Assembly (NCBI GenBank): GCA_965279735.1
Contig: OZ257260.1
Coordinates: forward strand, 806,001-870,000
From: CAIUGU01 sp965279735
GTDB lineage: Bacteria > Pseudomonadota > Gammaproteobacteria > Steroidobacterales > Steroidobacteraceae
Length of the DNA: 64,000 bases
Direction of reading: 5' to 3'
The notes below the pieces were generated by a model. The model searched no databases. It was not told where the DNA came from and was given only the letters and a program-made list of their open reading frames with translations. The translations under genes were made by a program, and so were the position numbers. This document shows, in pieces, positions 27,817 through 35,023 of this stretch (position 1 is its first letter; each line of letters opens with the position of its first letter).

Positions 27817-27861
27817 GGAGGGGTGCCAGAGTGGTTGAATGGAGCAGTCTTGAAAACTGCC
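27817..27861 (+). pseudogene. tRNA-Ser(UGA) 5' half, split by integration
   Basis: The sequence runs from acceptor strand GGAGGGG through the D arm and the anticodon arm (GCAGT, loop CTTGAAA with anticodon TGA, ACTGC), then stops at the element junction. The missing 3' half is at 38392-38436. When joined, the variable arm, T arm and acceptor strand (CCCCTCC, G, CCA) pair perfectly. As it stands no functional tRNA can be made from this stub. Confidence 0.9.
27849..27861 (+). repeat. attL core
   Basis: The 13-bp CTTGAAAACTGCC is the anticodon loop plus the 3' side of the anticodon stem of tRNA-Ser. It recurs exactly at 38379-38391. Flanking bases differ on the element side, which defines the crossover segment. 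Confidence 0.88.
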
Positions 27862-27874
27862 TAATTGGTGCTGT

Positions 27875-27964
27875 GGAAAGGTGGCAGAGCGGTTGAATGC
27901 ACCGGTCTTGAAAACCGGAGACCCTTTACGGGGTTCGTGGGTTCGAATCCCACCCTTTCCGCCA
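27875..27964 (+). tRNA. tRNA-Ser(UGA), element-borne
   Basis: This is a complete 90-nt tRNA including encoded CCA: acceptor GGAAAGG/CCTTTCC, anticodon stem CCGGT/ACCGG with loop CTTGAAA (anticodon TGA), long variable arm built on ACCC/GGGT-type pairing, T arm GTGGG TTCGAAT CCCAC, discriminator G. It lies 13 nt inside the left att core and differs from the host tRNA-Ser halves in the acceptor, anticodon stem and variable arm. It therefore does not derive from simple repair of the split gene. It probably replaces the lost UCA-reading tRNA. Confidence 0.93.
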
Positions 27965-28059
27965 TATACAGCTACGACTTAAAGTAGTTTCTAGCATCAA
28001 GGCCGCGCAGTTTTTAGCATTGTCGGTGGCGCTATCCGGTAATGGTGTAGGCCGCCAAA

Positions 28060-28087
28060 GTAAGCACGTTGTAAGCAACAGGGATAA
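28060..28087 (+). repeat. left-end 28-bp repeat (arm-type site candidate)
   Basis: GTAAGCACGTT followed by GTAAGCAACAGGGATAA. It matches 38242-38269 at 24 of 28 positions in the same orientation, and both copies contain two GTAAGC units spaced 11 bp. Position near both element ends suggests integrase or excisionase arm sites. Confidence 0.6.
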
Positions 28088-28182
28088 GCGCGGATATACA
28101 CCAGCTATGCCGCAAGCAGCTTCGGCTACGTGCGTTAACATTGTCAGTAAGGCGAAGAGCCAAATAAGGTCTAAGGTCTGGA

Positions 28183-29442
28183 ATGAGGAAATCCGTCGCA
28201 GTGTCATCCAAGCAATTTACTGCGATTGATCTCTTCTCAGGAGCCGGTGGAATTTCACTTGGCTTCACTCATGCAGATTTCAAGGTGCTTGGGGCTAGCG
28301 ACTCCATTGCGACATTTGGCCGCACCTACGAACACAACTTCCCTGAGCATCGATTCGTCCAAGGCGATATTCGGGATTTGGTTGGTGGCGACTTTCTGAG
28401 AGCTACGGATATCGCCGCGGGCGAGCTAGACGTTCTCGTCGGTGGACCACCGTGTCAGGGGTTCTCAATCCTCGGATCCCGATTGGTCTTTGACCCAAGA
28501 AACGATCTCTTTCGACACTTTCTACGTGTGGCCAAAGAACTGCGCCCTCGTTGCCTCGTGATGGAGAACGTCCCAGGACTGGCGACGTTGGCTGGCGGTC
28601 GAGTGTTGCAGCACATACTCGACGAGTTTCGCGAGGCAGGCTATCAGGTGAACTTCGCCGAACTGCTTGCGGCGCAATATGGCGTCCCCCAGATGCGTTG
28701 GCGAATGGTCTTCGTAGCTTGGCGCGCAGATCAGAAAGTTTCTTTCCGTATGGGTTTTCCGAAACCAACACACGGCCGAACGCGCATTGGTGAGCTGGTG
28801 CCTAACTGCGCAATCTCTCCGGAGGACATGCGGGGGTTTGTCACGACTCGCGATGCAATAGGCGATCTTCCTCCCACGGCCGCAGGGGAAGAGCGGCAGA
28901 CATATGACAGTGCGCCAAAGCTTAAATATCAGAAGCTGATGCGTCAGGGTGCGACGAATCAATTGTTTAATCACTATGCCCCGAAACTATCCCCGCAGAA
29001 CGTCGCGCGAATAGAGGCTCTTGAACCGGGGCAGGATTGGCGCGACTTGCCGCTTGAGCTATTGCCAGAGGGTATGCGTCGCGCAAAGCGCAAGGATCAC
29101 ACTCGTCGGTACAGTCGAATGACGTGGGAAGGCGTGCCTCGCTCCATCATTACTCGTTTCAGAGATCCCAAGAGCGGCGAGTACATGCATCCGGAGCAGA
29201 CTAGGACGATTTCCATACGTGAAGCGGCACGAATCCAATCGTTCCCTGACAGATTCGAGTTCTGCGGCGGGTATTCTGAGCAATACGATCAAGTCGGGAA
29301 TGCAGTGCCGCCATTACTAGCTGCGGCGATCGCGCAGGAAGTTAGAGCGTGCTTGCAGGGGAGTGCGACCTATCAAATGGAAAATCAGTTCTCTCGACGC
29401 CCATCGCTGTTACAAGCCAGCCTTTCGCTTGACGCGAGCTAG
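28183..29442 (+). CDS. DNA (cytosine-5) methyltransferase
   Basis: The 419-residue enzyme has all main C5-methyltransferase motifs: motif I DLFSGAGG (16-23), motif IV GGPPCQGFS (87-95) with catalytic Cys91, motif VI ENV (128-130), motif VIII QMRWRMVFV and motif X VGNAVPPLLA near residue 385. The target recognition region between VIII and IX is about 150 residues long; its specificity cannot be read from sequence. The 3' end overlaps the 3' end of the convergent restriction endonuclease gene by 33 bp. It presumably protects the site cut by that enzyme. It is the first protein gene of the element. Confidence 0.95.
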   Translation: MRKSVAVSSKQFTAIDLFSGAGGISLGFTHADFKVLGASDSIATFGRTYEHNFPEHRFVQGDIRDLVGGDFLRATDIAAGELDVLVGGPPCQGFSILGSRLVFDPRNDLFRHFLRVAKELRPRCLVMENVPGLATLAGGRVLQHILDEFREAGYQVNFAELLAAQYGVPQMRWRMVFVAWRADQKVSFRMGFPKPTHGRTRIGELVPNCAISPEDMRGFVTTRDAIGDLPPTAAGEERQTYDSAPKLKYQKLMRQGATNQLFNHYAPKLSPQNVARIEALEPGQDWRDLPLELLPEGMRRAKRKDHTRRYSRMTWEGVPRSIITRFRDPKSGEYMHPEQTRTISIREAARIQSFPDRFEFCGGYSEQYDQVGNAVPPLLAAAIAQEVRACLQGSATYQMENQFSRRPSLLQASLSLDAS

Positions 29443-30261
29443 GAAGTCTTCGCGAGCTGCAGAGCTCATTCGATTGTCCGAGGACATTGCGGCAACGTAG
29501 CTTTCAACGGTCGCGCGAATTGTTCGCTTGTGCGAGAACTCCAGCATTCCATTTGGCAAGCGCTTACCCGTGTAGTCGAACGTAACGAAAGAAATGTCCC
29601 AATCTTTCGTCGCTTCATCGAACCGAATTCGATTGCGTAAGTACTCGAATGGCCTGTCCTGCATGAGAACATAGAACGGGACTTTGATCCCCTTGAGATA
29701 CGTTCCTTTTACCGCTACCTGCAATCCGAGGCGTTTGTAGATGTTTGCCATGTTTACGCCGTAAGCAACGGTATCCTTTCGTCCCTTGCGAATTGCTTCA
29801 TCCGTGAAGTATTGGCGCCATTCTGAAGGCTTGCCGTCCTTCCATGCTTGCCACGCGGGTCCCACACCTCCGCCTCGAATATCGATGGCTTGTGTTTCGA
29901 TGGCAATGGCGTCCGAAGGGTCATCGCTGGCGTAGGCGACGTAGTCAAAGGACGTGCGCGGCTTAGTAAGTACGATTTCGGGAACCAGCTTCGCTGACCT
30001 TCCTTTGAAGTAGTCGTTCACGACGTGCTGCAAAGGAGCGCCATCAAGCCTGTGATCACAGACAGCATAGTTTTGTCGGACGCGCCCGTCATCCACAGCG
30101 GCGTAGGTCACCGAGCAGTATCCAAACCGGTACTGACGAAACTTTTCGCACAGCCCATTCGTGAATGGACACCAGTGTTCCTGCGAAGCCTTGGCGGATT
30201 CAGGTGTGTTTGCGTCCCACGCATATCCGAACACTTCCACCAAAGGAAACTCGTTCGACAT
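29410..30261 (-). CDS. NotI-like type II restriction endonuclease
   Basis: The 283-residue protein resembles the NotI restriction enzyme family. An N-terminal EVFGYAWD segment is followed by four cysteines (Cys31 in WCPF, Cys38, Cys49, Cys68 in CDHR). These match the spacing and context of the cysteines that hold an iron atom in NotI. Then come SFDY (Asp106) and IETQAID (Glu122, Gln124), corresponding to NotI SFDW and EIQTMD with catalytic Asp, Glu and Gln. It is about 100 residues shorter than NotI. The facing cytosine-5 methyltransferase makes a complete type II restriction-modification system. The cut site is unknown. The assignment is from recalled motif comparison, not a search. Confidence 0.75.
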   Translation of the reverse strand: MSNEFPLVEVFGYAWDANTPESAKASQEHWCPFTNGLCEKFRQYRFGYCSVTYAAVDDGRVRQNYAVCDHRLDGAPLQHVVNDYFKGRSAKLVPEIVLTKPRTSFDYVAYASDDPSDAIAIETQAIDIRGGGVGPAWQAWKDGKPSEWRQYFTDEAIRKGRKDTVAYGVNMANIYKRLGLQVAVKGTYLKGIKVPFYVLMQDRPFEYLRNRIRFDEATKDWDISFVTFDYTGKRLPNGMLEFSHKRTIRATVESYVAAMSSDNRMSSAAREDFLARVKRKAGL

Positions 30262-30673
30262 GCGCTGCGTTCCCCCTAAGTTGAAGGGGGCTAGGCTATC
30301 AGCTAAATCAATCGCTTAGAAGCATACCCGCTGTAATACCTGCGGCGCATGCCGATCGCGACCCCAGCTGCCCCAGCTTTTCCCAGCGGGCAAGGTTACG
30401 GGGTGCGTTACCCGGCACCAGCGCCCGCGATTCAGCGGCGCTGCTTACTGTGGGCTTGCAGGCCTTGGATGTCTGACTGTGGTCAGGAGAGGAAACAGTC
30501 GCTTCCGCGCGCAGCGGGACAAACCCTAGAACTGTCGCTCAAGAACAAGCCCCGGTGACGGGGCTTGCTACAGCGTCCCACGAGAGGAGTCTCCGCTCCG
30601 CTGCTGCACCCCGTTCGATTTACGTGGGACGGTCGTGCCTATCCACGGCTTCGGCGATCACCTAAGCGTTCAA
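30262..30673. other. gene-poor stretch with one hairpin
   Basis: This 412-bp gap after the endonuclease start has no convincing coding frame; a 69-codon plus-strand frame at 30349 is Pro/Ala-rich and has no recognisable features. A perfect 9-bp stem (CAAGCCCCG, loop GTGA, CGGGGCTTG) lies at 30546-30567 but lacks a T tract. Promoter of the endonuclease gene should lie in the left part. Confidence 0.4.
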
Positions 30674-31015
30674 TCATCGCACCACCGTCTTGCGAGTTGC
30701 ATGCTTCACGGCAGCCTGCTTCGCCTCTAGGTAGTCCGTGGCGCCACGCCGGGTGTGCTCCCATTGCGCGCGGTTCCAGCGGTTGTGTTCGATGTTGGGG
30801 TCTTCGATGTGCTGCGGTGGCGGGTCCGTGTTCTTGCGCCGGTCTTCCGTCGCAGAGCCGATCAACCAGTCCTCGTATGGGCCAGCAAGCTGCTCCCACT
30901 CGTCGGCGTTCATCATGGGCGGGACGACCATCACGCCACCGCGCCGCTTATTGCTCTTGGCTTCGCGCAGCTCCCTGAGCTGCCTTTCCATTGTGGCAGT
31001 GACACGGAGGCGCAT
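30674..31015 (-). CDS. hypothetical protein of the element
   Basis: The 113-residue protein starting MRLRVTATMERQLRELREAK is polar and charged, with a central MNADEWEQLAGPYEDWLIGSATEDRRK and a basic tail. The start at 31015 is chosen because it lies 4 nt after the stop of the upstream gene (TGA then CCACATG), as expected for an operon. No domain was recognised and no function is proposed. Codon use is consistent with the neighbouring element genes. Confidence 0.55.
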   Translation of the reverse strand: MRLRVTATMERQLRELREAKSNKRRGGVMVVPPMMNADEWEQLAGPYEDWLIGSATEDRRKNTDPPPQHIEDPNIEHNRWNRAQWEHTRRGATDYLEAKQAAVKHATRKTVVR

Positions 31016-31019
31016 GTGG

Positions 31020-31394
31020 TCAGGCCAGTGCGGATTCCAGCAGGTCAGCAGCGCGACACAGCGCATCGACCCGTTCGTCGTGCGACGGATGCATCTCCGC
31101 AATCATCTGCAGGATGGCGAGGTTCTGCATGCCCAAGTCGCGGGTGCTATCCACCATCGTGATAAAGGCAAAATGGCGATAAGGGCGCGCGGTGTGGATC
31201 GACGGGCGCCGCTGCAATCTTGCGATGGACGCCAGTACCTCGCGCCACAGCATGTCCGGGTTAGGACCGCGCAGGTACAGCGACTGACCGGGGTACAGCT
31301 CGACGCTGTAGCTGTCGCAGTTGGGATAGTGGTTGTTCTGGAACAGGTGCCACTGGCCTTCAATGTCAGTCCGCACTAGGGATAGGCGCTGCAT
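31020..31394 (-). CDS. hypothetical protein of the element
   Basis: The 124-residue protein starts MQRLSLVRTDIEGQWHLFQNNHYPNCDSYSVELYPGQ. A strong GGAGGAG ribosome-binding site is placed 6 to 7 nt before ATG. The product is soluble, with a mixed strand/helix pattern (HFAFITMVDSTRDLGMQNLAILQMIAEM). It overlaps the 3' end of the upstream DUF5681-like gene by 29 bp and is followed closely by the next minus-strand gene, so the three form an operon. Function unknown. Confidence 0.65.
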   Translation of the reverse strand: MQRLSLVRTDIEGQWHLFQNNHYPNCDSYSVELYPGQSLYLRGPNPDMLWREVLASIARLQRRPSIHTARPYRHFAFITMVDSTRDLGMQNLAILQMIAEMHPSHDERVDALCRAADLLESALA

Positions 31395-31824
31395 GAACTA
31401 CTCCTCCGGGAATGCGTTTCTGTGATTGACCCGCCTTGCGCATCTGGTCGCCGAACTCCTCGACGTTGCGAACACCTGCTAGGACGTTGATCGACGCGAT
31501 AATCTGGTTGCCTGTGTCCACGGGCAGTTGACCATCGGCGATGGCTTGTAGAACGGCTTCAATCTGCGTGGCGAAGCTGGCCTTCGCGTCAAAGGCGAAC
31601 TGAACTAGGGGACTGGATGCTTTGAGCGTCGGGTATACCCGAGCAAGAACCAAAGCCTGGGCCATAGAGTCACCGGCCAGCGCTGAGTCCACCGCTGCCT
31701 GCGCCACTGCCTCCGCACTATCCTCAATCGCGCGCGACAGTCGTGTGCGCCTATCTACGATCCCGACTGGCCTGCCTTCTGGATGCGGCGAGGGCATTCC
31801 GGGTTTCCAGTTGGGGTTCGCCAT
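31366..31824 (-). CDS. DUF5681-like protein
   Basis: The 152-residue protein has an N-terminal NPNWKPGMPSPHPEGRPVG motif, the hallmark of the DUF5681 domain often found beside phage terminase genes and in integrated islands. The rest is helical (LSRAIEDSAEAVAQAAVDSALAGD; AKASFATQIEAVLQAIADGQLP). The motif resembles DNA-packaging-associated small proteins, but no terminase is present in the element. Function unknown. It overlaps the next gene by 29 bp. Confidence 0.65.
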   Translation of the reverse strand: MANPNWKPGMPSPHPEGRPVGIVDRRTRLSRAIEDSAEAVAQAAVDSALAGDSMAQALVLARVYPTLKASSPLVQFAFDAKASFATQIEAVLQAIADGQLPVDTGNQIIASINVLAGVRNVEEFGDQMRKAGQSQKRIPGGVVHAAPIPSAD

Positions 31825-31857
31825 CTAGGATTGATCTCAGCTATCTGTCATCAAACG

Positions 31858-32709
31858 TCAGGCGCTTGCACGTTCCATGAGTAGTGCGCGCTCTGCCTCG
31901 CTCGATGCTTTGCGCAACTTCTGAACTGTCGCCCACGTCGACCCCATCGCCTTTTCAACGCCGGTGATGAATATCCCGCCGCGCTGTTCCAGAAGCTCTA
32001 TGCCTTTGCGGGTAGCGGCAAGCCTGCGACTGGCAGCGGGGTCCACCGCGTCCCTGTAGATGCGCGTGAAGTGCGCTCGCTCTTCCTTGCTGAGTCCAGT
32101 GAGCTTGTGGTTAACCCCGAGCACGCTGGTCAGCACGTCCATGTCGCCTTCCTGTAGGGCTTCCATGATGAACTTGCGTAGGTCCTCGTGGGTCATTGCA
32201 CGCACCAGTCCGCGCAGTTCTGCGCTGATAGGCGTGCTGGACTTGGCTTCCAGCGGCGCGCTCAAGCTGCGCTCCAGCGCGTCGGCGGACGCCGTCATGT
32301 CAGCCCGCGCGCGATCAAAGGCACGCGAGACCTGATCCATCTTCTTACCCGCTGCCTCGGCGACGATGAGAAGTACCGCATGCGGATTCTTTGAAGGGTC
32401 CTTCGCTACTTGAATACGCGCGTTGTCGATCATCTTCAGCGTCTCAGTCGCAAGGCTGAATGCCTGCTCCGCCGGAGCGAGATACCCACGAAGCTCCTCC
32501 CAATGCTCGCCCGCTGCGTGGCGAACTACTCCGGGGTCCAAGCTTGGACTGGGGTGAAACGGTGCTTCGCCTACCGTTGCGTTCGGTATCTTCTTCCCGT
32601 GCTCGGGCTTGCCCGGACCCTTGAGCGTTGATCGCCTCTCAAACGCGGTATCGAGGACGCTCTGCTGCGGAATCATCTCAGCTTGTACTTCTGTCTCGGG
32701 TGTTGCCAT
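31858..32709 (-). CDS. hypothetical helical protein of the element
   Basis: The 283-residue protein starts MATPETEVQAEMIPQQS after a GGAG ribosome-binding site. The middle is strongly helical with coiled-coil-like spacing (AEQAFSLATETLKMIDNARIQVAKD, VSRAFDRARADMTASADALERSL). The C-terminal part has an HTH-like FITGVEKAMGSTWATVQKLRKAS. It could be a DNA-associated protein, but no family was recognised. It heads the leftward operon of four unknown genes. Confidence 0.6.
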   Translation of the reverse strand: MATPETEVQAEMIPQQSVLDTAFERRSTLKGPGKPEHGKKIPNATVGEAPFHPSPSLDPGVVRHAAGEHWEELRGYLAPAEQAFSLATETLKMIDNARIQVAKDPSKNPHAVLLIVAEAAGKKMDQVSRAFDRARADMTASADALERSLSAPLEAKSSTPISAELRGLVRAMTHEDLRKFIMEALQEGDMDVLTSVLGVNHKLTGLSKEERAHFTRIYRDAVDPAASRRLAATRKGIELLEQRGGIFITGVEKAMGSTWATVQKLRKASSEAERALLMERASA

Positions 32710-32928
32710 GTTGATACTCCTGCGAATTGTGGTGCGGGCTTGCAGTGCGCGTACACGGTAGGACAGCGCCGCAAAAAGTCACAACGTTCACAATCGCTTG
32801 CGTATCGAACCCGACAGCTAAAGTGTTTGCCGCAATCGTCATCAAGGTCCTTCCTCGATACGAAGGTCGTAGACCGCCGCCGGAGACCTGTCCTACGTTG
32901 CCCCTGTCATCAACACAGGAGAACGACG

Positions 32929-33411
32929 ATGGAGAGCAAGACGTTTACGAATCGTTCCAATGCGCGCCGTGCTGGTGTGCAGGCTGGTATTCCCGTCGAG
33001 CAGGTGGAGATCACCGTTCACAAGAACAAAGGCGACGTGCGTTTCGGGTTCAAGCAAGCAGACCAGACGCAGACTGTAACTCCCGCTAAGGCGAAAGCAG
33101 CGGCGAAGGTTGCACCCGCTGCAAGCGTACCGGCCGCAACTGCGCCAGCGACTGCTGCACCCGTGGTCACAGCAAAGGCGAAGACTGCGGCACCGGCTGT
33201 AACCACAGTTCAGCGCGAGACCCGCAACGGCATCAAGCGTCCGTCACCGGGTGGCGCGTGTGCTGCCGTTTGGGATTGGCTCGATTCAAATCCGGGCGTG
33301 ACAGTGAAAGAGGCCAAGGCCGCCGCGTCACAGAACGGGTTCAACGAGAACAACGTCGCCTGCGAGTTCTACCAGCACCGCAAGTTCAATCACCCCCAAG
33401 CCAAAGCCTAG
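32929..33411 (+). CDS. Ala-rich protein with C-terminal HTH-like domain
   Basis: The 160-residue product is read from ATG 32929 after AGGAG. A small N-terminal domain (FTNRSNARRAGVQAGIPVEQVEITVHKNKGDVRFGF) is followed by a flexible linker of Ala, Pro, Thr, Val and Lys (about 50-95) and a C-terminal domain, RNGIKRPSPGGACAAVWDWLDSNPGVTVKEAKAAASQNGFNENNVACEFYQHRKF. The last region looks like a winged-helix fold (WDWLDSNPGVTVKEAKAAA). Proteins with this tail occur in proteobacterial prophages and islands, as far as can be recalled. Function unknown. An upstream in-frame ATG at 32683 is rejected because of the ribosome-binding site. Confidence 0.65.
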   Translation: MESKTFTNRSNARRAGVQAGIPVEQVEITVHKNKGDVRFGFKQADQTQTVTPAKAKAAAKVAPAASVPAATAPATAAPVVTAKAKTAAPAVTTVQRETRNGIKRPSPGGACAAVWDWLDSNPGVTVKEAKAAASQNGFNENNVACEFYQHRKFNHPQAKA

Positions 33412-33422
33412 TCAGTTCAGGT

Positions 33423-33452
33423 AAGCGCCCCTGCCCGCGAGGGGCGCTTTCG
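33423..33452 (+). terminator. intrinsic terminator
   Basis: AAGCGCCCCT and AGGGGCGCTT form a 10-bp stem with a 7-nt loop, followed by TTCG. The T run is short, so efficiency is uncertain. It lies 12 bp after the stop of the Ala-rich protein gene. Confidence 0.65.
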
Positions 33453-33544
33453 TGAGCGGAAACGGGGTGTAGGTTGTGTAACTTTGCGGGCCGAGCACCC
33501 GAGCTGATGTTTCCGAGCAGAAGGTACACAAGGTACACTTCAGC

Positions 33545-34261
33545 ATGGCGCAAGAATGGTTACATGCTGTCGACGGGAAGGGCGTGCTGGTGTCCGCCAT
33601 TTTCGCCGAGCGACTGCTTAGCGGGGATGCATCCGCGCTCCGTGCCATGCAGCGCCTTCCCCTCACTAAACTTTATCGTGAGGGCTATTTGAAATTTAAC
33701 GCCCGAGAGTTCCCCGGCATAATTTGGTCCGAAGTACCGGCAGGAGTGCGGGTGCCACTGGTACACAGTGGTCGGGCACCACCGAAGGCATGGATGCCTG
33801 ACTACGTGAGTATGGAACATTTGAAGCCAAGCAAGAAGGACCTGCGCGACGTTTGGAAGTCCTGCACAGGAAGATCGAGCGAGCGCGATTACAACGTGAA
33901 GATCAGCAGCCGTGGGGTGAAAGTGACCGCCTTAAAGCCAAATCCCAAAGTCGATCTAGTTGTTGTAAATCGTTTTGACCGAGCCGCGCTTCTCAAGTTG
34001 GTCGGCGAACTCGATTTGGATAGCAACGTAGAGGCGTGGATTGCGGCATGTGCAAGCCGTGGCGGAAAGTCGCAGTTCAAGATTCTGTTCGACGACTACC
34101 TGGCATGGTGCAAGGGAGGCAAGCAAGCGGCTTCAGGTTCGAAGTCGTTCGCGATGGCTCTTGTTGCCCTCGGGGTCCAAAAGCTCGAGCGTCGCGGTGC
34201 TGGCAGCTACTACGCGTTGGAGTTGCGGCCGGGCACCGGCAGGCGCATTGCCAAGGTATAG
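33545..34261 (+). CDS. hypothetical protein, possible DNA-binding tail
   Basis: The 238-residue protein has two parts. The N-terminal half (EWLHAVDGKGVLVSAIFAERLLSG, then KNFAREFPGIIW-like) shows no recognised domain. The C-terminal segment FKILFDDYLAWCKGGKQAASGSKSFAMALVALGVQKLERRGAGSYYALELR resembles the winged-helix tail of P4-type and D5-type primases, where a DDYxxWC helix is followed by FxxAL...G. No primase or helicase core is present. It may be a truncated replication protein or a transcription factor. It lies between a terminator and a convergent unknown gene. Confidence 0.6.
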   Translation: MAQEWLHAVDGKGVLVSAIFAERLLSGDASALRAMQRLPLTKLYREGYLKFNAREFPGIIWSEVPAGVRVPLVHSGRAPPKAWMPDYVSMEHLKPSKKDLRDVWKSCTGRSSERDYNVKISSRGVKVTALKPNPKVDLVVVNRFDRAALLKLVGELDLDSNVEAWIAACASRGGKSQFKILFDDYLAWCKGGKQAASGSKSFAMALVALGVQKLERRGAGSYYALELRPGTGRRIAKV

Positions 34262-34304
34262 CGCTCGCGCAGGGGCGACAGCAGCGGCGATCCCGCTGCC
34301 GCTG

Positions 34305-34691
34305 CTACGGTAGGGGCGGCTCGTCACCCGCGCCGCCTGTGCCTTCGCTCTTGGGCACGCCAAAGAGATGCGCCTTGTAGTCCGCCACGCATTCCCTCAC
34401 CAGCTCTGGGTCGGGTACGTAGGCGGCTATCGCTTCCTCATCCGTCATTTCCCGCGCAGGGGGTTCCGTGTACCGGGGAGGGTCCGCGGGATGCGCCTTG
34501 GCGTACTTCAATGCGTCTACTTCAATCTCAGTCTGCAAGAACTGGAAGTGAGCGATCTTCTTCTTGGCAGCAGCGACCCGTTCCTCACCGTACCGGATCA
34601 TCCACGGCTTGCCCTCTGCTTGCCGGCGCACTAGCTCGCGCTCTGCCTCAACCAGATCGCGCACAGCCTTTTCCATTACGAGACTTGTCAT
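34305..34691 (-). CDS. hypothetical protein of the element
   Basis: The 128-residue protein starts MTSLVMEKAVRDLVEAERELVRRQAEG after a GGAGG ribosome-binding site with 8 nt spacing. A helical N-terminal half (with KPWMIRYGEERVAAAKKKIAHFQFLQTEIEV) suggests a coiled coil. The second half is Pro- and Asp-rich. No family was recognised. It lies just upstream of the repeat cluster at 34849-35019. Confidence 0.6.
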   Translation of the reverse strand: MTSLVMEKAVRDLVEAERELVRRQAEGKPWMIRYGEERVAAAKKKIAHFQFLQTEIEVDALKYAKAHPADPPRYTEPPAREMTDEEAIAAYVPDPELVRECVADYKAHLFGVPKSEGTGGAGDEPPLP

Positions 34692-34848
34692 CGCTCATAC
34701 CTCCGTCGGTTTGAAACATTCGGTTGCGGCTAGCAAGGGGCTTACCGGCGCAAACATCACTGACCACATGCCCAAGGAACACAGCCGCCTGCATGCGGCG
34801 CTAGGCAGTTGGCGTATTTGCCGCCCGAAGTGATGCACTGACCACGGT

Positions 34849-35019
34849 AACGCAGCAAGACCATCGGACCCGTTTTGGGGCGTTGGATGAAATACCCCGA
34901 TCTTGGTGCGTTGCCCTATAGGGGCTAACGCAGCAACGCACCAAAGCGTTGCTGCTAGCTCCCTTGCTCCTGGTGGCGTTAACGCAGCAAAAACGCCCCA
35001 AAACGCCCCAACGCAGCAA
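34849..35019. repeat. iteron-like repeat cluster, putative element origin
   Basis: Four exact copies of AACGCAGCAA lie at 34849, 34927, 34981 and 35010. Tandem AAACGCCCCA units are at 34991 and 35001. TTTTGGGGCGTT at 34873 is the inverse of 34992-35003. A perfect 10-bp inverted repeat (GCAGCAACGC, 6-nt loop, GCGTTGCTGC) lies at 34930-34955, extended by GCTA/TAGC. It lies 5 bp from the end of the RepA-like helicase gene and fills the 332-bp gap 34692-35023, which has no coding frame. Repeats of this kind beside a helicase gene suggest a replication origin or transfer site. Confidence 0.55.
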
Positions 35020-35023
35020 AACA

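Noticed and set aside
30349..30558. 69-codon plus-strand frame in the gap after the endonuclease
   Set aside because: Pro/Ala-rich start, no conserved pattern and no ribosome-binding site.
34849..35019. CRISPR array
   Set aside because: Repeats are only 10 bp, irregularly spaced and partly inverted. No cas genes are in the window.
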